DNA of 64,000 nucleotides. Source: Epiperipatus broadwayi (lineage: Eukaryota > Onychophora > Udeonychophora > Euonychophora > Peripatidae). A program made the position numbers and the translations under genes. Below are positions 48,061-59,846 of the stretch, in pieces (within the stretch, counting starts at the first letter, position 1; each line of letters opens with the position of its first letter). The stretch is taken from assembly GCA_028023455.1 (NCBI GenBank), contig JAQFVV010006271.1, forward strand, positions 250,001 through 314,000, read 5' to 3'. The notes under the pieces are model-generated. The model did not search any database. It worked only from the letters and a program-made list of their open reading frames with translations, and had not been told where the DNA came from.

Positions 48061-48619
48061 TATCAGATTATGATGAAAATGTAATATTCCAAATTTTAAA
48101 TTAATTTTATATTATAAAAAAATGAAAAATATCCTAACAACTCTCCCCTTCCTCATCTCGAGAAGTCAAAAGAATAAATTCACTCTCAGTGATGTTTTTT
48201 CAATAACAAAAGTTTTACCCAGAATGCTTTAATCAGAACAGAAACCTTTCAAGGAGCTATCAAATATTTTTATTCCATAAATATTGAAAATTTCAATCTT
48301 TTTAAGGCAAAGAAGCAGAAAAATAGAAATTGTGAACTAAAATAAACACTAATGAAACTGATGTGGGAAAAGTCGGTTAAGTTTGTGTTACATTAATCAG
48401 TAAATAGTTAAAATGAGTACTGTCCCATTTATAGACAGATATAAAAATTATAATTTGCTGTTATTTATTAAATTGTTTTCCAATACATAATATACACGTA
48501 ACATAAAATAATATCTCAAATTTATGTTAGAAATAAATAAAATCTATTAAACATGTGTAAAAATAGACTCTAGGCTCACAGGACGTTTTGTTGTCGTCAT
48601 TTTTATAAACTGATAATAT

Positions 48620-48800
48620 ATATGTGCGGGAGATGATGATCTAAACCAATTGATGGTGAGTGCTAGTTCAGCACGAAATATGCTATTGGAAAGCATTTAT
48701 CTTTCTCACATGTACGTGATCGTATATATCAGTTGTATAAGATGGAGTGGATAGTTGTAGGGTTGTTAAAAGTCTGAGTTCAAATCCCTTTCAATTACAT
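48620..48800 (+). repeat. SINE-E copy (5'-truncated)
   Basis: GTGCGGGAGATGATGATCTA, GAGTGCTAGTTCAGCACGAA and TGAGTTCAAATCCC match the 3' two-thirds of 20041-20395. Confidence 0.75.
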
Positions 48801-49140
48801 TAACTTTAGTGTAGACAATATACTTATATTTAAATATTAACTTTATTATATTTTAATCTTTTTTTTCCAGTATGGTTAAAGTAACAATATTAATAGGAAC
48901 GATTCAAATTTCCTTAACATTTCTTAGTCTCTACTCAAAAAAAAAAAACAACTATGTATTTGTTTATTGACAAACTTTTAGCTTCTAAAAATAGTTACAT
49001 ACACTCATCAATTAACTTCTCTTAGTCTCTAGCAGAGAGTAACTTTGCACCGATTTACAAATTAATAAACTTTTCTTTTTATCTAAGAATAAACAGATAC
49101 CTATATAATAACTACTCTTTCTTATTGCATTGCCAAATGT

Positions 49141-49440
49141 ATACCATATAATATTAAATCATCCAAGCACTTTACCACCCTCTTTTACAGTTTACAGTTT
49201 TGATTGCCTGTGCAATCTTCTTCAGAACTTTTATATCTCCTAACTTCAACTTCTAAATTCCATTTTTTTTTTTTTTGTTTTTAGAAAAATTTGAATCTAG
49301 AAGTTGAAGTTAGGAGATATAAAAGTTCTGAAGAAGATTACAGGGATAATCGAAACTATAAACTGTAAAAAAGGGTGGTAAATAAAGCATTGTGTAACAG
49401 TAGTAAAGTACATGAATGATTTAATATTAGCTGATATACC
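49141..49440. repeat. 300-bp foldback with about 120-150-bp arms
   Basis: Left arm 49141-49262 and right arm 49292-49440 are reverse complements (core GTTGAAGTTAGGAGATATAA). The right arm keeps about 25 bp lost from the left. The loop contains a T-run. A half-copy lies at 3131-3281. Confidence 0.85.
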
Positions 49441-49832
49441 TATATACTGGTCAATAGTGAATGGTGAAACAGTTTTACTGTGTAGTAGTTAGTTCATCCA
49501 GTAAAACTTGACTTTTTATTTTTTATTTTAAGTAAAATATTTATTAACAAAAAACAAAAATTGTATATATATATTTACAATAATTATTTAAATATAAATT
49601 TTATATTACAGATCTTCATACTTATTTGATTTTTTTTTTTTTTTTTTTAGAATTGCTTAGGAATTTTAAATTAGCCTTTTTTTTTTTTTTTCACTTAACC
49701 ACATACAATAAATCTAATCATTAGTTGATAGATGAGTGTTTAGTAATTTTTGCCCTTAAACATAAAAAGAAACTCTTTAAAAAACATTATTAGTCAATCA
49801 TTGATAAACCTAGCGAAAAAAAAAGAACTGGT
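49441..49832. other. AT-rich DNA with long T-runs
   Basis: T-runs at about 49630-49650 and 49677-49692. Nothing else was recognised. Confidence 0.5.
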
Positions 49833-49940
49833 CAAGCGTTGTTAGTCGAGAGGTCATCGCAGCCGCCTTGCAAGCAAGTAGTTGGTTGTCGACGGTTGTG
49901 GGTTCGCCTCCCGGCCGATGCTATGACATATGAAAAAAAA
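49833..49940 (+). repeat. tRNA-derived SINE-A (copy 2, best preserved)
   Basis: CAAGCGTTGTTAGTCGAGAG, GCCGCCTTGCAAGCAAG (anticodon-arm-like) and the B box GGGTTCGCCTCCC, then CCGATGCTATGACATATGA and an A tail. The extra stem before the B box suggests a class II (Leu/Ser-like) tRNA ancestor. Confidence 0.85.
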
Positions 49941-50019
49941 AAGAAAGAATTGTTTGTTGAAAAGCGGCTTATTCAAGGCTGTTGTATATTTTTATTATAT
50001 GGCTTCACTATGTAAAAAA

Positions 50020-50095
50020 AATTTGGCTTATTAGTTAAGTATTTAGTTAAAGAACTTCCCCAACTCCGGACAAGATTTAAATCCTGCATCACGTG
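50020..50095 (+). repeat. tRNA-like SINE remnant
   Basis: TTGGCTTATTAGTTAAGTAT resembles an A-box/D-arm and AGATTTAAATCCTG a B box. Confidence 0.4.
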
Positions 50096-52323
50096 TCATT
50101 AACATAGAAGATGGCATGTTAACCAATATATATGTGCATATAATATTTCATTAACTGGCCTCAAAAAATAAAATTTATTTCTGATAATTTTTATTGCAGC
50201 TGAATTACACATTATGTGGAATTATGATACAGGATATATGTAAATGAGATATTTATTTATAAAGCGTGATGTGTATAAATTGTAATAAACTAAAGAATAG
50301 CATTTCAAGCTAATGTACATGTGCTTTTTTATGAATGTTAATAATAAATGAATACTTTCATTTCCAACACAAGATAAAGTCTTTGCGAAATGGCAGTTAT
50401 CGTTAATGAATACCTCTGACTTGAGTAAACTTTTAAAGATGACATTACTAAAGTCAATTGTAAATAATAAAAATCACCATGTGATGTTTAGTATATGTCA
50501 GTATGGTGTCAGCATCATATTATGAGTACATTTAACAAAATAAATATCAGTATATTTATTTCAGAATGAATTTTTCCTTAAGAATAAAGATGAGATACCC
50601 AATACTTAATCAGTAAGAAATGTGAGTGTATAAATGACAAGTAATTGTAGAAAATAAGAGTATTATGATCAAGTGAACACAATTGATCATCATCAGCAGA
50701 AATAGTACTTTGCCCATCATTTATTTCATTATAGTCCTCAATATTTTTAGCATTACACACCTCAATATTTTGAGCTTTGACATACATTTTAATGACATTC
50801 ACATCATTATTATGTATTTTCATATTCAATAATTTATTTTTTCTTAAAAATAAAATTTTGTAAATACAAAATAAAAAATATGTAGTGTTATCACATTTAC
50901 ACTTCCCAAAAGCAATTATATAACAAATAACAATATGAATTATTATTCATATTTCTCTACACTGATTTTCGTTCATTTATCAAAGACTCAATGAAATTTA
51001 TGATGTAGTTTTAAAATTAAATTGCTAAAATAAATTATTACTAATATGTTAATAAACAATGGTAAACTAGCACTGGTGATGTGCTTTAATTTTTAAAAGA
51101 AAATCTTCCAATATTCATGTTATATTACAAAGGTCACAACGGACATCACAATTCATAACTGCTGTTTATTTAACACACTTCTGTTAGTTTACAATTTTTA
51201 TATAAAGCTTCTTAGTTGCAAACAATTAACACTGGGGTTCAAGTTTGTTTTAGATACTTGAGTATTTTTCAAGAAAGTTTTGAAATCTTTTTATATAGAT
51301 AACCATAGTTAACTCAGTCAGCATGCAATGTACCAAATATACATGTAATTGTTTTAAGAAGCATAATAAAAGACCTAAGAAAAGTGGGAAATTCATTAAG
51401 GAAAAGAAAATGAGGTATAGAAAAGATTAGACAAAGAGAAGATGGCAAAAAAGACAGAGTTAATGTGTTAATTGTAAACAAAAATACAATTATGACTCCA
51501 CTCTCATCAGCAACAAAGAAAAATTAGACTTCTGCCTATGAAATGGAGAAACAGAGCTAATTCATTGTTCCTTAACACAAATACAATTATAATATGATCC
51601 AACCTTCACAATTGTTGAAGTTGCATATGTTTTCATTCCTCCTAAAATACTGAAGTTAGGTGGTGGGTTGTCTTATATTGAACTCCTGAATAAAGCACTT
51701 TAAAATTTTCTAGTTGATTCAAGAGTTTGTGAAGACCAATCTTATTTTGGTAATTTCCCCAATTTTTCAAGAACACCATGCTTTACAGTGCAAATACTAA
51801 CAGATTATATACCTGCAATACTATATTGCAACCAGTGAATTTTTAAAAATAATCATATAGGTTTCAGCATTAAAAGAGTACTTACTAGGATAACCAACAA
51901 ATTCAAAAAAAAAGAAATTGTGTGACACAGGAGCACTATAACTTCCAAATTGAAATTAGCAAAATAAGATGTAATAGAGTGCATAATAATTAAGTTTGAA
52001 GTTTATATCCAGACTAAAACTAGTATGATAATCTCTTGCCTAATAAATGATTATTAATAATCATTCTTGTTTTTATTTAAAGTAGATGTTGATTGTGTAA
52101 GTGACTTGAAAAAATTCAATGTTATTAAATGGAAATAATCTTGCAAAAAAGTATGAAATTTTAAAAATGGAGATCAGAAACTATAATGTTTTTTCACTAT
52201 GGATATGAAAGTTGGATTCTGAAAAAAATGTATCAAGAGACTAATGCTTGTGAGTTAGTTTAGATAAAAACATTTAAAATTCAAAGAATAGGAAAAAAAA
52301 TGAATAAGTGGATATTTTCTCAG
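50096..52323. other. AT-rich DNA, no gene supported
   Basis: The minus frame at 50578-50829 is acidic and Asn-rich with no motif or convincing splice sites. 51350-51700 has short lysine-rich plus-strand stretches broken by stops; unassigned. Confidence 0.4.
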
Positions 52324-52524
52324 ATAATCATAAATATCACATGAACTCCATTTCTTATGCTAGCACATAACGAAGACCACAAACCAGAAACTAGTCTGGG
52401 GATATTGGATAAGTAGGCACTAGATATGGATTTTATGCACAAGCCTTCTGGCATCCATTGATTACTCTGGTTGGCACAGGATGGCACTACTGTATAGAGT
52501 TTTGCCTGTTTAATAATCATAAAT
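52324..52524 (+). repeat. SINE-B copy with perfect 12-bp target duplication
   Basis: ATAATCATAAAT occurs at 52324-52335 and 52513-52524. Between them lie 177 bp of SINE-B with the core AGAAACTAGTCTGGGGATAT, AGGCACTAGATATGGATTTT and CATTGATTACTCTGG. This fixes the SINE-B ends. The length of the duplication points to LINE-type target-primed insertion. Confidence 0.9.
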
Positions 52525-53212
52525 AACCAGTTTTTAAACAACTTATTCTAATCACGTCATGAAATGATTTGAGTTACTGGAAAAAGTGCATAATGCTTAG
52601 AAAAAGTAAAACAAAAAGAGAACAACAAAGCAATGAGGTCTATAGATGAACTCAGACTTTATAATAATGACAGTTTTCAATAACAAATGTTCTTTAAGAA
52701 GATTTAAAAAAAAACAACCGCTAAGAAAACATTCTGGAAAAACTTTTTTCATTGCATGACAAAAGACTTTCCATTTACAGGAATAAAAATGAAAGGGTAA
52801 GACAGTAATCATCAGACCAAGTAAATATTAGATGGTGTATATAAAACAAATTCCTTCTATGCTCATGTTTCCAGGTAGTGTTATTTGAATCTATAAAAGA
52901 CAACATAATGATATTTTTCTTTTCCAAGTATTTATGAAACAAATCTAACATTTAATATACTAGCACTAAATATTGGGGTAATAAGACTTGACTGACCAGT
53001 TTTTCGATAACTTTCTTCTACCAGAAGGCAATGAATTTGAATTATTTCACTCAGTATACCATTTATTATTAACTTGCTATTTAAAACCAATAGCTTTAAA
53101 AATATTCTAAGATAAATAATTCACATTTCCTAGCCTATATAAAAATATAGATCTAATACTAGATCAGCAACCACATATATTTAGACACTTTGCCTTTAAC
53201 ATATAAATGAGT
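52525..53212. other. AT-rich DNA, no feature seen
   Basis: The minus frame at 52597-52812 is hydrophobic without motif or splice support. Confidence 0.45.
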
Positions 53213-53280
53213 TGATGTGATGTGTACTGTAGCTTCTCCTTAAACAGAGTCAAGAATCTCTCAACAATTATATTTTAAGA
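53213..53280 (-). mobile_element. Zinc-knuckle LINE, minimal tail
   Basis: GATGTGATGTGTACTGTAGC and TTCTCCTTAAACAGAGTCAA, the reverse of the LINE 3' signature, without coding sequence. About 68 bp, similar in size to the insertion at 31614. Confidence 0.75.
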
Positions 53281-54124
53281 CAGTAGTGACCTCTAGCTTC
53301 ACTTTCATCATCATGATGTAAAGAAAAAATAAAATCAATGGTCAGAGCGCTGTGCAGTTTAGCACTATATTAAAAAAACATAGTCTAGAGCAGGGATCTG
53401 CAATCTGAGCCAAGTATGGCTCTTTGAGCATGCCATTCTGGCTCTCCACCAAATATTTAAACAATATTTATATACAATAACAAGATATTATTCTTTGAAA
53501 GTTTCATGTGTGCCGGCTCATACACGGCAATTCGTCATCAGCCAATGTTGTAACGCACGAGTTACTTTTACCATCACAAAATATATGTTACTTATTCATT
53601 TATTATTTTATGCTACTGCCATTACAAACATTTACTTATTAAATTTTATATGGATTTATATGCTTTTTATTCTCAAATACCCAAATAATATGGTTGAAAT
53701 TATCTTATTTTTTAGTTAAAGAAAAGTACAGCTATGATTTTGGGATGGGTTGTGTAACATCAATGGGAGATAACTGCAATTTGATTGGAGATAAATGTTA
53801 GAGACAGAAACTTTGAATTTTATTGTTTAACGGAATTGAGGAAATGATTTATTTATATTTAAATTTTAGGACATAGGAATTTTATTTATTTTTTTAATGT
53901 TTTTACTTTTTATTTATAGATTATTATTAAATTTTGTTGCATTTTGATATTTTAAATAATAATTTTAATTTTAAAACATCTGTTCTTGTCTTGCAGTTTC
54001 TATCTCTAATTTAATGCTTGTCAAGCTCTTCAAACAGTGCTAGTGAACATTGCGCTACAAAATTTAGATGGGAGTTGGCATTCTTCTCTAGTCTATGGAT
54101 AATACAGTGATTCTGTTGACTTTT

Positions 54125-54560
54125 CTTTAGTGTGAACAAGGGAGTATACACATAAATGGAAAAATATGGGTGATTTAGTCTGCAAGTTGTGTAAAGAAGG
54201 CATAGAAAATATTAGGCATCTGTTAATTGAACAATAAAAGTCTGAAAGCAGAAAGGGTACAAATAATGAAGTTATGGAAGAATAAATATGAACAAATTGA
54301 TTATATAGAAAGTGGCTTGTTGGTTTTTATGCTGGGTTTGGGAAAAGATGAGGGAGTTTTAGATTATAAAGGTCATGTAGTTGACAAAGATTATGTTGTG
54401 GAAATGGGATGGAACAGAATAGAGAAGAAAATGGGAAAACTTGGGATGGGGAATGGAAAGGAAAGTCAAAGGGGCTAACAGGTTTCTTTGAGCATAGTTG
54501 CTGAGAGATTCCTGACTCTGTATAAAGAGAAGTCACAGTGCATCACCTCACATCACATCT
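54125..54560 (+). pseudogene. Zinc-knuckle LINE, 3' end inserted in hAT-2 (copy 4)
   Basis: Coding begins as EYTHKWKNMGDLVCKLCKEG (C-x2-C kept), then IRHLLIE, and after a frame change the open frame 54227-54478 with ERVQIMKLWKNKYEQ and FMLGLGKDEGVLDYKG. The 3' end has GCTGAGAGATTCCTGACTC and CATCACCTCACATCACAT. It lies between the left end of hAT-2 and its transposase, so it inserted after hAT-2. Clear target duplications were not found. The minus frame at 54327-54536 is a shadow. Confidence 0.85.
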
Positions 54561-54899
54561 CAATAAAATATGGTGAGTGCATTGTACAAGCGAAGAAGCA
54601 AATTGTTAATGTTTTGCATTTGTGGTGTTCATGGAGTCGTATAATTTTATTTTAATAACAACATTAACTTTTTACTAAAGAGAGCTTCTGTGTACTATGT
54701 AATTTATTTTCTTTGACATCATAAAAGTGAAACATATGGCAAAGAGCCTGAATAAATGATGTAAAAATGAACAATGACTATCATGTTTTCCAAAAAGAAA
54801 TGGGCATACAATTTTGTGTTTATTAAAAATTTTGATGGAATGTCAACTTGTTTAATTTAAACTTTCAAATAATAATAAAAAATAATTTAGTGACATTTT

Positions 54900-56535
54900 T
54901 TCACAAAACATGAAGTTTTACGAAGATTATCCAGCAAGAGATGAACGAATGAAAAAAAGCTGTGGATGAATTAAGCAAAAGAAACCAACACCTATATTCA
55001 ACATATGGATGAAATCATCGAATGATGCAACAGCAGCCAGTTTTGTGGTAGCTCATAATATTATGAAGCGAAACAAGACATTCACAGATGGTGAATATAT
55101 AAAGAAATGCTTCATAACTATATCCAAAAAACTTTTTAACAATTTTAAAAACCAAAACAGCATTATTAAAAAAAAATTCAAGACATTCCTCATTTTGCAA
55201 AAACAGTCAGATATAGATCATTTAAAATAGCAAAAGATATAACTGAACAATAAAATAACATATAAAAACACATTACATCAGATGAGCCTCGAGAAAAATT
55301 GTTAGCGATACTTCCACTTAAAAAGAAAACTTGAGAAGACATTATGTTATTTGTCCTTCAGTGTTTGTAAAATAATGGCATCTATTTCAGTAAGTTAATT
55401 TCAATTAGTACAGATGGGGCAGCCAATATGACTGGCAAAGATAAGGGTTTTTATTAATCATATTAAACAATATGTTGAACATAATGTATGAACTTTTAAT
55501 TGTATCATTCATCAGGAAGCTTTGCCTGTTTAAACGTTTCTGGAAGAAATTCATGAAGTCATGAATTTGGTATAAAAATTGTAAATTTTGTATCAAAATC
55601 ATGAATCATTGACAATTCCAAGAATTTTTATATGAAATAGAAAGCCAGTATTCAGATTTAGTACTGCATAATAAAGTGTGCTGACTTTCCAGGGGAAATA
55701 TTTTTAAATGATTTGCAGCCTTATTAAGTGAAATTGAATTTTTTTTACATGAGAATGTAAAAATTTTACTTTATCATAGACATGACACAACATTTCAATC
55801 ATCTAAATGTAAGATTACAGAGAAAGGGTAACATTGCTGTACAGCTGTTGGAAGACCTATTGAGTTTTGAGAGAAAATTAATTTTGTTCACTGATGATTT
55901 GGACAAAAAATCATTAACACATTTTACCCATTTGAAATATTATCAGCAAAATAATAATAACATCGACTTTGAATATTTTGCAAAATGTTTGCAAAATATT
56001 CCAAATTCATTTGCTACTTGTTTTCATGATTTTGGAAAATACAGAACCACTTTAATATTTTTAACTGATCCAATTAATATTGATTTTCCTGACCTGAATT
56101 TTACAAATTTTCCTGAAATCAACCATGCCAAATTTGAATTTCAAATAATAGATTTGAAATCAAAAGAAATACGGAATTCAAAATTCAGAAAACTTGTCAG
56201 TGATTTAGAAAACAATGAGAGACAAAAAGAGGAATTAATTTCTCAACGTAAATGGTCTGAATTAAGTTCATTACATACAGTTGAAAAACTCATATTTGAT
56301 ACTTGGAATTCTCTTCCAGAATCATTTCATCATGTAAAAATATATGACTTTGCAATTTAAACTATTTTTGTTTTGACTTCATGTTGAGAACAATCATTCT
56401 CCAATATGAATCGGATCAAAAGCAAATTGAAAAGTTCCTTAAATGATGAAAGTTTGGAATCATGCTTAAGATTAAACATTAAAAATTAGTTACCAAATAT
56501 TCATAAACTATCAAAAGAGATGCAAGAACAGAAAT
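54900..56535 (+). pseudogene. hAT-2 transposase (ZBED5/FAM200/GTF2IRD2-like), inactivated
   Basis: Same family as the hAT-1 transposase and better preserved. Decayed N-terminal sequence gives KAVDELSKRNQHLYST across a frame change. The frame at 55009-55230 reads SSNDATAASFVVAHNIMKRN and TFTDGEYIKKCF. Next comes ISISTDGAANMTGKDKGF at about 55396-55450, which holds the catalytic-domain Asp of the RNase H fold. It is followed by a CIIHQEALPV segment and LTIPRIFI-like remains. The long frame 55782-56360 (192 codons) spans LNVRLQRKGNIAVQLLEDLL to TWNSLPESFHHVKIYDFAI. The dimerisation motif EQSFSNMN-like is at about 56389-56412 in another frame. Several stops and frameshifts make it non-functional. 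The minus frame at 55015-55200 is a shadow. Confidence 0.9.
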
Positions 56536-56804
56536 CACATTAAGAACATTAAAAAATTTATTATTTTATTTATTTTGTTGTATTACTTATTAGTAGAATA
56601 TTGAATAAAAGATATGTTTTCCTGTAATTTCGTATTTAGTGTTCTATAATTTTGTCAAATAATTGTTGTTGATTATATGGCTCAATCATTTAATTAAAAA
56701 TTATATTTATCATCTTAGTCAATTGAAATAAACTACTCCTCAACCCTACTTATATGCTCAAATGTCATATGCTTCCTAGCAAGTTAAACATAACAACTAT
56801 ATTA

Positions 56805-56890
56805 TAATTGCCTGGTGAGGTTTAGAGCAGTGATAAGATGACTGATTCTAGAACTCATGGTTCATGAATTATAGCTCAATTTTGTCACTT
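56805..56890 (+). repeat. tRNA-like SINE remnant
   Basis: GCCTGGTGAGGTTTAGAGCA resembles a tRNA start and CATGGTTCATGAATTATAGC a B-box region. The latter also matches the SINE-D motif in reverse. Confidence 0.4.
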
Positions 56891-58289
56891 CTATTGTTCA
56901 AACTTAATGTGGATTTTCTTAGGAATTCCTGAATAACAAACCATAGTTATAATAAATAAAATAAAAAACAATTGAACAGGAAATCCTATACTGTCTTTTT
57001 AAATTAAGGTAAAAAACAGAAGGAAGCTACTAAATTTTTACCACCCTTTTATCAAATTTGAAAGCTGCATGTATATAATTTATAATACTTAAAATATTTT
57101 ATAAGTTATCAGAGAAATTTACATTTCATTGATGTAAGAGTAACATAAACATGAAAGACAAAATATATAAATAAAATAATTTTGAGATTCAAATATAAAT
57201 GTAAAGTGTGTTATTGTAAGGATCAGGTAGTGGAAAGATAATTGCAAAAAATGAATAGAAGATATATGGAATTAGAAAATAAATGAAAATATAATAAAGA
57301 AGCTGAGTTAAAGATAAAGACATTAAGCAGATAATTGTACTAAAATACATTAATAGATCATGAAGATAAAAGGCAATAAAGTAAACCAAAATAAACCAAT
57401 CATATGGACAGCAGTTGTATTCTTAAAAATACAATATATTTATGAATATGAGAATTTTAATAAATTTCATATTACATTTACATGCATATTTTCTTCATTG
57501 TTATATACTCCCATTTATACTTATTTTTCTATAAAATAAAAATAACACTTCAGTGTTCCCTTTCTTTGTTATTTCATTTTGTCCAATCACATACTATATT
57601 TTATCTATGATCTGAGTGCCTTTGTTTATTATAACCATAAATTCTGCACATTATAAAAATTATTATCTGTACTGCTTTATTGTACAGTATCTATAATTTT
57701 TATTATATTTTCAATATTTTGGCATATAATATATACATAGATTATAATGTATATAATCTATATAATACTGTATGACAGTGTTTGTATGCAGGTAGATTGG
57801 TAAATCAGTCTTTCATTTTTTTTCCAGGTCCTTTTTGGTTCTGAACCAAAGTGATACTGCTTATCATATTTTGCTTAGAATTTTTTTGTCTGAATTGATG
57901 TTATTTTATATTAACCACTTATTGATAAAGTTTGTACCATTTAATAGTTTACTTATATTCATAGATGGATTGGATTTTTGTATCTAGATAATGAATGTAA
58001 TCAGACAATAAAGAAAAGCTTTAAATTCAGTCACTCTTCATACAATACAATAACTTTTTCATGTTAATTTGTAAAGATGAAGAGTAAAATTTTATTTATT
58101 ATGAAATCTTAATTTTATATATATATATTTGGTTATTCCAATGACAGTTTCATTAACAAATGTAAATATTTTTTTTATTTTTTTAATTACAAATAAATTT
58201 AAAAAACCAACATGATAAGACAAAAGAAAATTTTCTAACTTCATGTGAAAGATTTGAAATACAGGCATTCTTCATATACCTGGAGCTTA
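56891..58289. other. AT-rich DNA, no feature seen
   Basis: TA-rich. The minus frame at 57189-57389 is low-complexity hydrophobic. Confidence 0.5.
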
Positions 58290-58670
58290 ACTGTAAATAT
58301 AGGGGATTTAAACACAGACTTTCAAGCACCCTTCAACTAACTATCTAATCCCACTGATACACATAACCACACACATGTAGAGAAGACCAATAATCACCAA
58401 TATATATATATATATATTGTGCTGAACCAGCACTCATCAGTTGGTCCAGATTATCATCTCCCACACATTTATATAATCAGTGCTCAGTTTATAGTAAGAC
58501 AGCAAATCATACTTTAATGGACAGGCTTCAATCTACTACAACCTCCAACTCTTCTGCCATCCATACCATTGAAAATCTGATAATGGAAAGTCTGACTCCC
58601 ATGCTGATGCCAATGTTATTGCCATGCCTATGTTGACCTCAAGTCACTCTGACCCTGATGTATAGGACCT
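58290..58670 (-). repeat. SINE-E copy, minus strand
   Basis: Contains GGGATTTAAACACAGACTTT (reverse of the B-box end), CACACACATGTAGAGAAGAC, CAGCACTCATCAGTTGG and ATCAGTGCTCAGTTTATA, matching the reverse of 20041-20395. A (TA)n run interrupts it at about 58400-58418. Confidence 0.75.
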
Positions 58671-58942
58671 TATCCATTTAAATACATAGAAGAGGGATTA
58701 GTATATTTGACCATTTATATATAATTGAGGTACTTTCAAGTAGATTTATAATAACCTCATCTGAATGTAACCCCATTCTAATCTGTTGAACACTTTTATA
58801 GTGCAATTTATTTTTACAAAAATTGGTGATGTATAAATATTAGCCCTTTGTTGACGGTAAATAACTAACCAAACTGCTTTTTATAAACATAAGCTACTAG
58901 TATTTTTAACTGTTTTTTTTTGGCCAATTTTGAATTATGTCA
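58671..58942. other. AT-rich DNA, no feature seen
   Basis: Nothing recognised. Confidence 0.5.
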
Positions 58943-59045
58943 AGCATTGGTGGTCCAGAGGTCAGTGACAGCTGCTTTACAAGCAGTTGTCCCAGATTAG
59001 TGGGTTCACTTCCTGGCTGATGTTATGACATATGAGAGAAAAAAA
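58943..59045 (+). repeat. tRNA-derived SINE-A (copy 3)
   Basis: CAAGCATTGGTGGTCCAGAG, GCTGCTTTACAAGCAGTTG, B-box-like GTGGGTTCACTTCC, then CTGATGTTATGACATATGA and an A tail. Diverged from 49833 mainly by C-to-T and G-to-A changes. Confidence 0.8.
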
Positions 59046-59846
59046 ATCATACTTTTGCCATCATAAAGTTATTTGTAATTGTATTTGAATAATCTATGTA
59101 GCAATACTTGTTGCAATTTTAAAATAAATCATTGCAACAAATAGTAATCCATCTACATTTTAGTTTTCATCTTTATTTTATGAGATAAGCCATTACTAAT
59201 TAAGAAAGCTCTGTAGTACAAAAGTCAAATTGCCAAAAATAAATACTTGTTTATATTTGTGAAGCAGAATAAATTCTAAAAAGAATTTTTTTTATTTCAA
59301 TGTTATTTTCATTAATTTAAAAAACATTCCCCATGATAAATATAATATATATTTTTTATTTTTATATCATATTTTAGTAGGATCTAAAATAATAGCATGA
59401 GAGTCAAGAATAAAAATTACATTATACCAATTAATATAAAAAATTAAATTTTGTTTAATTTTTTCAGTAAATTTATAGTTTTTAATATTTTTGTTATTTT
59501 ATATCTAAAATTAATGTTAATAACAATTATGCTAAAAAATAGTTTTATTTTGCCACATACTTTATTCAACCTGAACACAATATATGAAAAATTAAATGTT
59601 GCAAAATTATGCAAGATTAAGATTGACTAACATAACCATAGAACTGAGTTAAATTTAAAAGTTTCCAATTCCTTGTTTTATTAAAATGATGCTAGTTGTT
59701 GAATATCAATTAACAATACAAAACATCAGTCCAGAGGCATTTGGTCAGAGAAATCAAGAAAAACTACTGGAATCACATTTTTTAAAATTGTATGGAAAGC
59801 AAATCATACATCATGTGACTTAATTAGCTTGTATTTACAAATGTAA
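59046..59846. other. AT-rich DNA, no feature seen
   Basis: Nothing recognised. Confidence 0.5.

Larger units (their letters stand above)
53391..56720 (+). mobile_element. hAT-family transposon hAT-2 (dead, with nested LINE)
   Basis: The left terminus CAGGGATCTGCAATCTGAGC and subterminal TATGGCTCTTTG match the hAT-1 end. The preceding 8 bp, GTCTAGAG (53383-53390), would be the target duplication. The right end is degraded: ATATGGCTCAATCA at about 56665 corresponds to the subterminal motif, but no TIR or matching duplication could be fixed, so the end coordinate is approximate. A LINE interrupts it at about 54125-54560. Confidence 0.75.

Noticed and set aside
53495-53719. 74-codon plus-strand open frame
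   Set aside because: Lies in the subterminal non-coding part of hAT-2 and does not match transposase sequence.
56812-56828. GCCTG plus GTTTAGAG as the right end and target duplication of hAT-2
   Set aside because: GTTTAGAG resembles the left flank GTCTAGAG but does not directly follow a TIR-like end; the adjacent bases look like a tRNA-derived repeat.
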